From contig CALAMO010000028.1 of assembly GCA_937925855.1 (NCBI GenBank), forward strand, positions 54,883 to 118,882: a stretch of DNA of 64,000 nt, given 5' to 3'. Within the stretch, counting starts at the first letter, position 1. Each line of letters opens with the position of its first letter. The position numbers were made by a program, and so were the translations under genes. The DNA comes from an uncultured Thiotrichaceae bacterium. GTDB lineage: Bacteria; Pseudomonadota; Gammaproteobacteria; Thiotrichales; Thiotrichaceae. The notes under the pieces are model-generated. The model ran no database searches. It was given only the letters and a program-made list of their open reading frames with translations, and was not told where the DNA came from. This document shows positions 49,074-58,117 of this stretch, piece after piece.

Positions 49074-50699
49074 CTAATCCGGGCTGGGGGCGGCAACGCG
49101 CTCCAAACGCTTTAATCTGACAAATTCAATAAAACGCTGCGCCCACGGAAACTGTCCGGTGTGACGCATATGCGTATACGAGGCCAGCAGGTTTTTATAC
49201 ACCCAGCCATCATGCTGGCCGTCGATGCCCTGCCCGCGCTGCATGCGATAGGCGAAACGCCCACCAGCGGGTAGATTCTCCAGCGCAGAATAATGAAACT
49301 CATGTGCATGGATCATCGTCGTTAGGTCAGCTGGGTCACGCTTACCCGGCCAGGGCATCTCTGCGGTCTCCTGTAATTTAACATAGCCCCGCCCCTGTGG
49401 CTTAGCATGCATCACCGCATCGCCCGGAATAATGCCCACCATGGCGGCCTGCTCACCGCGCCAATGAAGACTACGCGCCAAGTACATCAGGCCACCGCAT
49501 TCAGCATAAGTCGGCATCCCCGCCTCAATCGCAGCATAAATTGCACGCCGCAGCGCGGTATTTGCAGCGAGCTGATGCATCTGAGTTTCAGGAAAACCAC
49601 CGCCAATGAATAAGCCGTCTACTGCGGGTAAAGCCGCATCGTTTAAGGTATTCACCGGCACCAACTCGGCCCCGGCCCGCCGCATTGCACTCAAATCATC
49701 GGGGTAATAAAAAGCGAACGCAGGGTCCTGACAGATGGCAATGCGCAGCGGGGTTTGTCGCTCTAGTACGCTCTGGCCCTGAGCCAAAGGCAAAGAAGCC
49801 GATACATCCACTGCCGATGCAACCACTGATGTACGCTTATCTGTCCCACCGTGCAGGCGTGGTGCTGTGTTTGATACGCGCCTATAGCCAACAGCGGTGT
49901 TGCGTTTATCTGCCGTACCTAGCCGCTGCGTTACTGAGTGAGTCGCTGCTAATGTTTCACCGCCACGGACCAGCGCCAAGATACCCGCCATATCTACCTG
50001 TTGGGTGACTAAATCCCGTATCTGTGTAATTTGCCGCTCCGCAACGGTACTCTCATTACTCGGCATTAAGCCCAAGTGACGCGCTTCAATCACCATCTCT
50101 GTACATTCACGCACCGCACCCCATACCGGAATATCGGTATATTCCTCTACTGCTCGGCGTAATTTAGCCACATGGCGCGCCCCGCCGGTACGATTCAGAA
50201 TCACCCCACCAATATTCACCGCCGGGTCGAAGTGCTGATAACCCAGTAATAACGGTGCAATACCCCGCGTCATGCCACGGGTATCCAGCACCAGTAGTAC
50301 TGTAGATGTGGTTAATTTTGCCAGCGCGGCGTTGCTGTCCGCGCCATCCAGCGCCACACCATCATACAGCCCCTTGTTCGCCTCAATCAGGCGGCAGTCT
50401 GCCTGTGCACCCACCTGCTCAAGCATCTGCTGGATTTCAGCCGCTGTCATCGTATTAAAATCAAGGTTATGGCAGGGGTGTCCACTGGCCGCACTCAACC
50501 AGAGTGGGTCGATATAATCCGGCCCTTTTTTAAAGGGTTGCACCCATAGGCCTTGTGCGCGCAGCGCGGCGCACAGCCCGATCGCCAGCGTTGTTTTGCC
50601 TGATGACTTATGGGCCGCAGAAATAAAAAGGCTCGCTGACTGTCCGGGGGCAACAGCCGCCTTACCAGACGATGTCGATGAGGTAACTGAGTGCATCAT
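49074..50699 (-). CDS. cobB: Cobyrinate a,c-diamide synthase (CobB/CbiA)
   Basis: SAAHKSSGKTTLAIGLCAALRAQGLWVQPFKKGPDYIDPLWLSAASGHPCHNLD; GATase domain PTYAECGGLMYLARSL. Confidence 0.92.
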   Translation of the reverse strand: MMHSVTSSTSSGKAAVAPGQSASLFISAAHKSSGKTTLAIGLCAALRAQGLWVQPFKKGPDYIDPLWLSAASGHPCHNLDFNTMTAAEIQQMLEQVGAQADCRLIEANKGLYDGVALDGADSNAALAKLTTSTVLLVLDTRGMTRGIAPLLLGYQHFDPAVNIGGVILNRTGGARHVAKLRRAVEEYTDIPVWGAVRECTEMVIEARHLGLMPSNESTVAERQITQIRDLVTQQVDMAGILALVRGGETLAATHSVTQRLGTADKRNTAVGYRRVSNTAPRLHGGTDKRTSVVASAVDVSASLPLAQGQSVLERQTPLRIAICQDPAFAFYYPDDLSAMRRAGAELVPVNTLNDAALPAVDGLFIGGGFPETQMHQLAANTALRRAIYAAIEAGMPTYAECGGLMYLARSLHWRGEQAAMVGIIPGDAVMHAKPQGRGYVKLQETAEMPWPGKRDPADLTTMIHAHEFHYSALENLPAGGRFAYRMQRGQGIDGQHDGWVYKNLLASYTHMRHTGQFPWAQRFIEFVRLKRLERVAAPSPD

Positions 50700-50961
50700 G
50701 GGTGGTGCATCGTCACTCCGATTAGCATGAGCAGAAATAGTGTAAAATCACTGTGCCGTGCTTTATCGCGGCAGGGTAATCGTTAATTAGCAGTGTAGCT
50801 GAATCACTGCGCGGCGGCTTCTACCCGAAAGGGGATAGGTGTCGCAGCGGGTCTATCTCTATTAGCCAGCAAACAGTGTTGCCCTGGTTGAACTTTTACT
50901 TCTTCTGCTAATAAAAATTAATCATTGACGCTCAGTTACCCGATAGTGTTGAATACTGCGG

Positions 50962-52368
50962 GTGAATGCCACCGCTAAACAACTGAGTTATTGCTGCGCC
51001 CTAACAGGCATCATTATGTTAGCGGCTCTGCTGCGCTTCTGGAATTTAGGCGAGTTACAGCAGCTGGTCTTTGATGAAGTTTATTTTCCTAAATACGCGC
51101 ATAATTACCTGACCGGCACTTATTTTTTTGATTCGCACCCCCCCCTCAGTAAATACCTGATTGCCGCCGGTATTTGGCTGCATAATAATTTGGCTTGGAC
51201 GGCTGACCCCCCTTTTCATCTCGTTGAAATCGAGCAGCTGAGCGCCGCCAGCTGGCGTTGGATGAACGCTGCCACCGGCACGCTATTATGTCTGGTGAGC
51301 GCCCGCCTGGCCTGGCTACTCTATCCCAGCAGATTATTCTCGCTGTTATGCGCCCTCTTCATTGCGATTGATGGCACTTTTATCGTTGATTCACGCTTCG
51401 GCATGAATAATATCTATTTAACGCTGTTTGGCACCTGCGCGCTGCTATTTTTAGTCAAGGCACTGCGTACACCGCAGACTTCACTCCATACCATGCTGAC
51501 GCTTTGCGGGGTATTCCTTGGCTTTACGTACAGCGTGAAATGGAATGGACTGGGCGTTTCGCTAGCGGCGTGGATGATTATCAGCCTGTTTTTAGTGAGC
51601 CAGCTCGCATACTTCCGCGCTCATGCGGGAGGAGCCAATAATACGCCTAGCACGGGCGGGATATTTCCGCTGCCGGACAAACTAAACATCTGGCACTACC
51701 CACTGTATCTGGTCATTTTACCGCTGGCGATATACAGCCTGCTGTGGATACCGCATGTCACGATGTATGAGCAACACGGTTTTATCGAGATGCAGCGCCA
51801 AATTTTTGGTTACCACGCCAATACGGTGAAAGAAACCACTCACCCCTATTGCTCCACCTGGTATAGCTGGCCGCTGTTAATTCGCCCGATTGGTTACTTT
51901 TTTCATTCAGACAAGACCTCCGCCAATGAGGCCGAACATGTGTTTACCGATATTCATCTATTAGGTAATCCACTGTTATTCTGGCTGTCGGCGCTGGCGA
52001 TGTTGGGTCTGACCTTATTGTGGCTGCGCCAGCTGCTGGCCTATTACCAGGGGCGGGCGGTGAATGATGCCTTTCTGTTACAGACCGTACTCGTCGCCGG
52101 TTTCTTTGCGAACTGGCTGCCCTGGGCGATGGTAAGCCGCTGTGTGTTTCAGTATCACTACATGCCCGCTTCGCTGTTTGCCTTTACCGCACTTGCTTGG
52201 TTTGTCAGCCGCTTGATCACATCAACACATCGACGCCAACGATTAAGTGGGTTCGTCACCCTGCTGGCTATCTTCTGTGCCTTTCTCTATTGGCTGCCCA
52301 TCCAACTTGGACTGTCGCTGCACCCGGAAAATTTTTATGACCGTATGTGGCTGAGCAGCTGGATTTAG
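50962..52368 (+). CDS. PMT (GT39)-like dolichyl/polyprenyl-phosphate-mannose-protein mannosyltransferase
   Basis: LVFDEVYFPKYAHNYLTGTYFFDSHPPLSKYLIAAG; many TM helices; GTG start. Confidence 0.85.
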   Translation: MNATAKQLSYCCALTGIIMLAALLRFWNLGELQQLVFDEVYFPKYAHNYLTGTYFFDSHPPLSKYLIAAGIWLHNNLAWTADPPFHLVEIEQLSAASWRWMNAATGTLLCLVSARLAWLLYPSRLFSLLCALFIAIDGTFIVDSRFGMNNIYLTLFGTCALLFLVKALRTPQTSLHTMLTLCGVFLGFTYSVKWNGLGVSLAAWMIISLFLVSQLAYFRAHAGGANNTPSTGGIFPLPDKLNIWHYPLYLVILPLAIYSLLWIPHVTMYEQHGFIEMQRQIFGYHANTVKETTHPYCSTWYSWPLLIRPIGYFFHSDKTSANEAEHVFTDIHLLGNPLLFWLSALAMLGLTLLWLRQLLAYYQGRAVNDAFLLQTVLVAGFFANWLPWAMVSRCVFQYHYMPASLFAFTALAWFVSRLITSTHRRQRLSGFVTLLAIFCAFLYWLPIQLGLSLHPENFYDRMWLSSWI

Positions 52369-52748
52369 TGGCACGCCCGCACAATACATTCTCAAACTTC
52401 CTGCTGATTGGCCTATTGGCAACCGGGCTACAGTTTATACTGCTGACTCTATTGATTGAGGGTGCTGGATTAAATAAGGTGGTAGCCTCCGCCGCAGCTT
52501 ATGCACTGAGTGCGGGCGCTAATTACCTGCTGAATTATTCTATTACCTTTAGCAGCCAGCAGCAGCACCGCACCACCCTGCCCAAATTCATTAGCACCGC
52601 CCTTATCGGACTGCTGATTAATACGCTGGTCTTCGGTATTATGTTGCATATCTTTGGGCATTATCTGATCGCGCAGGTTGTTGCGACCGGCATCACCTTT
52701 ATGATTAATTATCTATTACACCGCTATTGGATATACCGGAGTGATTGA
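52368..52748 (+). CDS. GtrA family flippase-like membrane protein
   Basis: Four TM helices with ANYLLNYSITFSSQQQHRTTLPKFI and INYLLHRYWIY; the supplied ORF allows a start at 52347, with GTG at 52368. Confidence 0.85.
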   Translation: MARPHNTFSNFLLIGLLATGLQFILLTLLIEGAGLNKVVASAAAYALSAGANYLLNYSITFSSQQQHRTTLPKFISTALIGLLINTLVFGIMLHIFGHYLIAQVVATGITFMINYLLHRYWIYRSD

Positions 52749-52767
52749 GCATAAACACAAGGCGGCT

Positions 52768-53715
52768 ATGAATAATCTAATTTCTCTGGCGATTGTCGTG
52801 CCCTGTTATAATGAAGCAGCCGTCATCGAACAAACCCTTGCTGCCCTGCAAAACCTGCTGTCCCACTTAAGCACCGCTCAAAAAATCAGTCAGGATTCCA
52901 AACTCTATTTTGTAGACGACGGTAGCTGTGATGCCACCTGGGACATCCTGAGCCAGGCCGCAACCACACAGCCTCAAGTCACCGCGATCAAGCTCAGCAC
53001 TAATAAAGGCCACCAAAATGCGCTGTACGCCGGACTTGTCAGCACCGATGAAGATGTCGTCGTCAGTATCGATGCCGATTTACAGGACGACCCCGCGCTG
53101 ATTGAAACCATGTTGGATCAGTTCCAAGTCGGTTATGACGTGGTTTATGGCGTCCGTTCCTCCCGCGCCAGCGACTCATTTATGAAGCGAGTCAGCGCTG
53201 AAAAATACTATCGCTGCATGCAGTGGCTGGGCATCGATCTGGTGTATAACCACGCTGATTTTCGCCTGATGTCACGCGCCGCGCTGGATGCGCTAAAAGA
53301 ATATCCCGAATCGAATTTATTCCTGCGTGGCCTGGTGCGTAAAGTGGGTTTCAAATCCACCGTGGTTGAATACGAACGCGCAGAGCGGCAGGCCGGTGAA
53401 ACCAAATACCCGCTCCGCAAAATGCTGAGCTTCGCCTGGGAAGGTTTATCGTCTTTTAGCGTTGTGCCACTGCGTGCGATTACTGTTTTGGGCTTTGTCG
53501 CCAGCTGGTTATCGGTCTTTGTGATCATCTGGGTACTCGGCATTCGCCTATTCACCGAAGACGTTGTGCCCGGCTGGGCCTCCATCCTATTACCCCTGCT
53601 GTTTTTTGGCAGCATTCAGCTACTCTCACTCGGCATTATTGGCGAATATATTGCCAAAATATACAATGAAGTTAAGCGACGACCCCGCTTTCATATCGAA
53701 AAAACCATACATTAA
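52768..53715 (+). CDS. GtrB/DPM1-like polyprenyl-phosphate glycosyltransferase (GT2)
   Basis: AIVVPCYNEAAVIEQTL; FVDDGSCDATWDIL; SIDADLQDDPALIETML; two C-terminal TM helices. Confidence 0.9.
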   Translation: MNNLISLAIVVPCYNEAAVIEQTLAALQNLLSHLSTAQKISQDSKLYFVDDGSCDATWDILSQAATTQPQVTAIKLSTNKGHQNALYAGLVSTDEDVVVSIDADLQDDPALIETMLDQFQVGYDVVYGVRSSRASDSFMKRVSAEKYYRCMQWLGIDLVYNHADFRLMSRAALDALKEYPESNLFLRGLVRKVGFKSTVVEYERAERQAGETKYPLRKMLSFAWEGLSSFSVVPLRAITVLGFVASWLSVFVIIWVLGIRLFTEDVVPGWASILLPLLFFGSIQLLSLGIIGEYIAKIYNEVKRRPRFHIEKTIH

Positions 53716-53896
53716 AGGCAAAATAATACTCAACGCACCGTTATACGCACCTGCTTTGCCCGCTCGCTACGCCCTCAGCGCAGCTATCGACCATATTAAT
53801 TTATACTCAAAAACAGTAAACTAAGCATTAATATAAGCACTGATACTTTTGCGTTAGCCCATAACGTTCACTACTACCCTGGCAGAAGGTAGCCTG

Positions 53897-55678
53897 ATGA
53901 AACTTGCAACATTCAACCTATACCAGTTCGTTGCTCCAGGCTACTACTGGTACGAACGCGAGCCCCGCAACACCTACAGCCCCTCAGAATGGCAGCAGAA
54001 AACCACCTGGATTAAACAACAGCTACAGACGATGGATGCTGATGTTTTGGGGTTTCAGGAAGTATTCAGCGTCGATGCGCTCAGAACACTCTGTGTCGAG
54101 GCGGGCTATCCTCACTTCGCCACCGTAGACACGCCGCTGTTGCACCCTGACGACGCTAAGGTTTATTACAAATCGGTGGTCGCACTCGCAGCTCGCCACC
54201 CCTTAAATGCTGTGCGCAGCGTGACGACCCACCAGGATGTTAGCCATGATCTGCGTTTAAAGGATGACTTTAGTTTCAGCCGCCCACCGGTTTGCGCCGA
54301 CATCACGCTCCCCACCCTCGGCACCACCACCGTTTATGTCGTCCACCTCAAATCCAAACGCCCTGACACCGCCGCGTTGACGTTTGACGCGGTGACCCCC
54401 TGGCCAGAGCGTGTGCGCGCCACGATGATGAGTGTCTCGCGTGGCAATATTGCCTCGTTATTACAGCGTGGCGCTGAAGCCACCCTGCTGTATCACAGCA
54501 TATGCCAAGTATTAGCGCGCGACGTCCAGCGCCCGGTCATTATCCTCGGCGATATGAATGATGGCGAAGACTCCATTCCTTTACGCTCACTCACGATGCG
54601 CAGCCGAATTTATACGCTGGGTGGTGTCGACGCAGATGACTGGCCACCAGGAACAAAACGCTATCTGCATGACCATCGGCTGAGCGATAGTTTCCGCGTC
54701 GCCCCGAATATGCATCGCCGTCTGCGCCCGTTTACTCATATCCACCGCGGTAAAGGCAACTGCCTGGATCATATTCTGGTCTCGAATGTGCTGAATCCAC
54801 GCAACCCGGAAGCGCGGGCTGAAGTCGCTTATTATGAGGTATTGGGTCAGCATCTTGACCAGGACGGCATTGAAAATAAATTACAGTCCGACCACGCCCA
54901 GGTCTGTATCGAACTTTTAGCCGTGAGCAGCGCAGAACCGCCGCCGCCCAACCCGGCGATCCAGCATCAAAAAGACGTGCTGACCCGCCAGGACTTTGTC
55001 GATCTTGCCGGGGGCGTGTTTCAGTCGCAGCAGCACTTTCGCCAGTGGGAACGGGCTGATAAGTGGGAAAATTTCTGGTCATTTTTCTTTGATCAGCAAT
55101 ACGGCTGGGTTAAATCTGTCTACGGCCAGGTGCCAGTCGATGAATTACATCAGCGCAAACACCACAGCATCGAACATATCATTCCCCAGGTGTTTCTGGA
55201 TCGCTATCTGGTAGCGCGGCGCGTGCCTCGGCATGTGCGCCACGGCGCAACGATTAATCCGTTTAATATGCTGCCTTCCGAGCGCGGCTTGAATGCCAAA
55301 CGCTCTAATTTTCCCTTTGATATGGACGGTGATCAGGTCGTTCGGCCCCAGCACCTGCAATTACAGCCGGAAAGCTTCAGCCAAACCGGGCTAGACCAGC
55401 AGGATGAATGGATCATCCCAGCACGCAACCGGGGCGATATTGCGCGGGCAATTCTGTATATGCTGTTGTGCTATGAGATTGACGAACTGTATAACCAACA
55501 CATTAAAACGCTGGTGCACTGGGCAAAGATTGATAGCCCCAGCGCGTGGGAGAAGGATTATAACCAGTGGGTCTACAACCGGCTGGGGATTCGCAATCCA
55601 TTTATTGATGAGCCAGAAAATGCGCGCCTGCTACTAGAGAATCAGACGCTAATGCAGTCGCTACAGACACACCGCTAA
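53897..55678 (+). CDS. Endonuclease/exonuclease/phosphatase (EEP) domain fused to C-terminal HNH-like nuclease domain
   Basis: EEP motifs MKLATFNLYQF, DVLGFQEVF, VIILGDMND, CLDHILVSN, LQSDHAQV; then HHSIEHIIPQVFLDRYL...ATINPFNMLPSERGLNAKRSNFPFD. Confidence 0.8.
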   Translation: MKLATFNLYQFVAPGYYWYEREPRNTYSPSEWQQKTTWIKQQLQTMDADVLGFQEVFSVDALRTLCVEAGYPHFATVDTPLLHPDDAKVYYKSVVALAARHPLNAVRSVTTHQDVSHDLRLKDDFSFSRPPVCADITLPTLGTTTVYVVHLKSKRPDTAALTFDAVTPWPERVRATMMSVSRGNIASLLQRGAEATLLYHSICQVLARDVQRPVIILGDMNDGEDSIPLRSLTMRSRIYTLGGVDADDWPPGTKRYLHDHRLSDSFRVAPNMHRRLRPFTHIHRGKGNCLDHILVSNVLNPRNPEARAEVAYYEVLGQHLDQDGIENKLQSDHAQVCIELLAVSSAEPPPPNPAIQHQKDVLTRQDFVDLAGGVFQSQQHFRQWERADKWENFWSFFFDQQYGWVKSVYGQVPVDELHQRKHHSIEHIIPQVFLDRYLVARRVPRHVRHGATINPFNMLPSERGLNAKRSNFPFDMDGDQVVRPQHLQLQPESFSQTGLDQQDEWIIPARNRGDIARAILYMLLCYEIDELYNQHIKTLVHWAKIDSPSAWEKDYNQWVYNRLGIRNPFIDEPENARLLLENQTLMQSLQTHR

Positions 55679-55706
55679 AAGATACCCCGCTAAAAGATAC
55701 CCCGCT
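55672..55706 (+). repeat. 15-bp tandem duplication spanning the EEP-HNH stop codon
   Basis: ccgctaaaagatacc x2 followed by ccgct. Confidence 0.85.
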
Positions 55707-55720
55707 CAGCGGCGGGGTAT
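55697..55720 (+). terminator. Stem-loop downstream of EEP-HNH gene
   Basis: ATACCCCGC-TCAGCG-GCGGGGTAT; no clear T-tract. Confidence 0.5.
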
Positions 55721-55796
55721 AAGTGGATGAGACCATAGATCCTGAGTGTTTTTGCGTTACAGGCCAGCGACTTAGTTGCCATAGGCCCAGTGTTTA

Positions 55797-57227
55797 TCAG
55801 GAAGGCTGCACCGCGATAAACTGACGCCGCCCATCCCGCATAACCAACATCGCCAGCGGACGCGCTTTATCAGCGGCTTGCACCTTGGCCTTCAACTCTG
55901 CGGGGGTGCTAACTCTGGCATTATTCACCGCAATAATCACATCGCCCTGGCGCAGGCCCGCTTTGGCCGCTGGCGTACCGGGCTGCACCTCACGCACCGC
56001 CACCCCAATCTCCAGCTGGCTCGCTGCGCGCTCCTCCGCCGTCAGTGGCGCAACGGCTAAGCCTAACGCTGCTGATGGCTTGGCGCTTGATACCTGCTTG
56101 GGTTCAACGCCATCGTCTAAGCGCTCAATCTTAACCTGCAATGTTTTTTCAGCACCGCCGCGTAATACCTTCATCGCGACCTGCTTGCCGACCTGAGTAC
56201 TGCCTACCAGCAGCGGCAGATGATTCGCTGACTCGACCGCCGTTTGATCGAAGCCAACGATAATATCACCGGCCTGCACGCCTGCTTTATCCGCTGGGCC
56301 TGCGGGCTGCACGCTCGCCACCAGCGCACCGTCTAGCTGACCGATATTAAACGAATCCGCCAGTTCCTGACTTAGGTTCTGAATCTGTACGCCCAGCCAA
56401 CCGCGACTCACCGTACCGCTGACTTTAAGCTGCTCGGTAATGTTCTTAACCAAGTCCACCGGTATCGCAAAGGAAATGCCCATATAACCACCGCTGCGGC
56501 TATAAATCTGTGAGTTCACGCCAACTACGTTGCCCGCTAAGTCAAACAATGGGCCGCCAGAGTTACCGGGGTTTACCGCCACATCCGTTTGAATAAACGG
56601 CACATAGGTGCCATCCGGCAAGCTACGTGATAAGGCACTGACAATACCCTGCGTCGCCGTATGATCTAGCCCAAAGGGCGCGCCAATGGCCACCACCCAC
56701 TGCCCCACTTCCAGCGCGGATGAGCTACCCAGCGTCACCGTCGGCAGATTAGCGCCTTCGACCTTGAGCAGCGCAATATCACTAAATTCGTCCTGCCCCA
56801 CAATCTCAGCATCTAACTCACGCTTATCATTCAGCGTCACCGTCACCTTCTTCGCACCGTCGATGACGTGCGTATTGGTCACGATATAACCGTCTTCAGA
56901 AATAATGAAGCCCGACCCCATAGCCGCGCCACCGCGCTGCGGGCCGCGTGGCATATTGCGGAAGAACTCGCGGAACTGTTCCGGCAACTGCTGGCCGTTG
57001 GGTAATTCAAAGCCCTGCGCCGCCATTTTTTCCGAGCCACCGGCCTCAACCTGAATGTGCACCACCGCATCACGATTCTGTTTAATCATCTGGGTGAGCA
57101 CAGGTAATTCTGCGGCGTGCACCACCGGTGGTGCCGCATGAAAAGCCATAGCTCCCAGCAGCGCACTGCCCGCCAACACCGGCAAGGCACGTTTTTTTAA
57201 AGACCGTAATTGAAGGTTGTAAGTCAT
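55797..57227 (-). CDS. degP: Do-family periplasmic serine protease (DegP/MucD-like)
   Basis: VTNTHVIDGAKKVTVTLNDKRELDAEIVGQDEFSDIALLKV; VNPGNSGGPLFDLAGNVVGVNSQIYS; two PDZ domains. Confidence 0.93.
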   Translation of the reverse strand: MTYNLQLRSLKKRALPVLAGSALLGAMAFHAAPPVVHAAELPVLTQMIKQNRDAVVHIQVEAGGSEKMAAQGFELPNGQQLPEQFREFFRNMPRGPQRGGAAMGSGFIISEDGYIVTNTHVIDGAKKVTVTLNDKRELDAEIVGQDEFSDIALLKVEGANLPTVTLGSSSALEVGQWVVAIGAPFGLDHTATQGIVSALSRSLPDGTYVPFIQTDVAVNPGNSGGPLFDLAGNVVGVNSQIYSRSGGYMGISFAIPVDLVKNITEQLKVSGTVSRGWLGVQIQNLSQELADSFNIGQLDGALVASVQPAGPADKAGVQAGDIIVGFDQTAVESANHLPLLVGSTQVGKQVAMKVLRGGAEKTLQVKIERLDDGVEPKQVSSAKPSAALGLAVAPLTAEERAASQLEIGVAVREVQPGTPAAKAGLRQGDVIIAVNNARVSTPAELKAKVQAADKARPLAMLVMRDGRRQFIAVQPS

Positions 57228-57433
57228 GTTTGCATCCTGTTTAACAATGAAGATGCGCTTACTCTAGCGCGCCCTACATTACGGTAAGTTTTCGAAAACG
57301 TTAAAAAAATTTAAGCTTTAATTCACGCGGCACCGCCCCATGGCCCATGATGACTTCCATACCCTATACTGGCGAAAAAAATTACAAAACCGTAATGGCA
57401 AAGCAACACACCCATCGCTTATGATGCTTAACG

Positions 57434-58117
57434 ATGAATATTCTGCTCGTAGAAGATGATACCGCCACCGCCAGTTTTATCCGCAAAGGGTTAACTGAAC
57501 ACGGCTACGTCGTAGACCACGCCGATAACGGGGAAGACGGCCTGTATCTGGCGCTGAATAATACTTACGACATGCTGATTGTGGATCGCATGCTGCCCAA
57601 ATTAGACGGTCTGTCGCTGGTGCAGCAGCTGCGCGCTGAGCCCATAGAAATACCGGTACTTATTCTGAGTGCCTTAGGCGAAGTGGATAACCGCGTCGAA
57701 GGCTTGCGCGCTGGCGGCGATGATTATTTGGTTAAGCCTTATGCGTTCAGTGAACTACTCGCCAGATTACAGGCGCTGTTAAGGCGGGCACATCCCGCGC
57801 ACGAACAAACCGTGCTCAAGCTAGCCGATCTGGAAATGGATCTCATGAAGCGGCAGGTGAAACGTGCTGAAAAAGTGATTAATCTACAACCACGAGAGTT
57901 CACTCTGCTGGAATATCTGCTGCGTAATACCGGGCAGGTCGTCACCCGCACCATGCTGCTGGAAAAGGTTTGGGATTATCATTTTGATCCACAAACCAAC
58001 GTCATTGATGTGCATATCAGTCGCCTGCGCGGCAAGATTGACCGCGACTTTAAGACACCGTTACTGCACACCGTGCGTGGCGCGGGCTATATGCTGCATG
58101 ATCCGACGACTGCTTAA
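57434..58117 (+). CDS. OmpR/PhoB family response regulator
   Basis: MNILLVEDDTATASFIRKGLTEHGYVVDHADNGEDGL; winged helix LQPREFTLLEYLLRNTGQVVTRTMLLEKVWDYHFDPQTNVIDVHISRLRGKID. Confidence 0.95.
   Translation: MNILLVEDDTATASFIRKGLTEHGYVVDHADNGEDGLYLALNNTYDMLIVDRMLPKLDGLSLVQQLRAEPIEIPVLILSALGEVDNRVEGLRAGGDDYLVKPYAFSELLARLQALLRRAHPAHEQTVLKLADLEMDLMKRQVKRAEKVINLQPREFTLLEYLLRNTGQVVTRTMLLEKVWDYHFDPQTNVIDVHISRLRGKIDRDFKTPLLHTVRGAGYMLHDPTTA

Noticed and set aside
50700-50961. Cobalamin riboswitch upstream of cobB
   Set aside because: I looked for the B12-box core on the minus strand and did not find it; the visible hairpin does not match the riboswitch architecture
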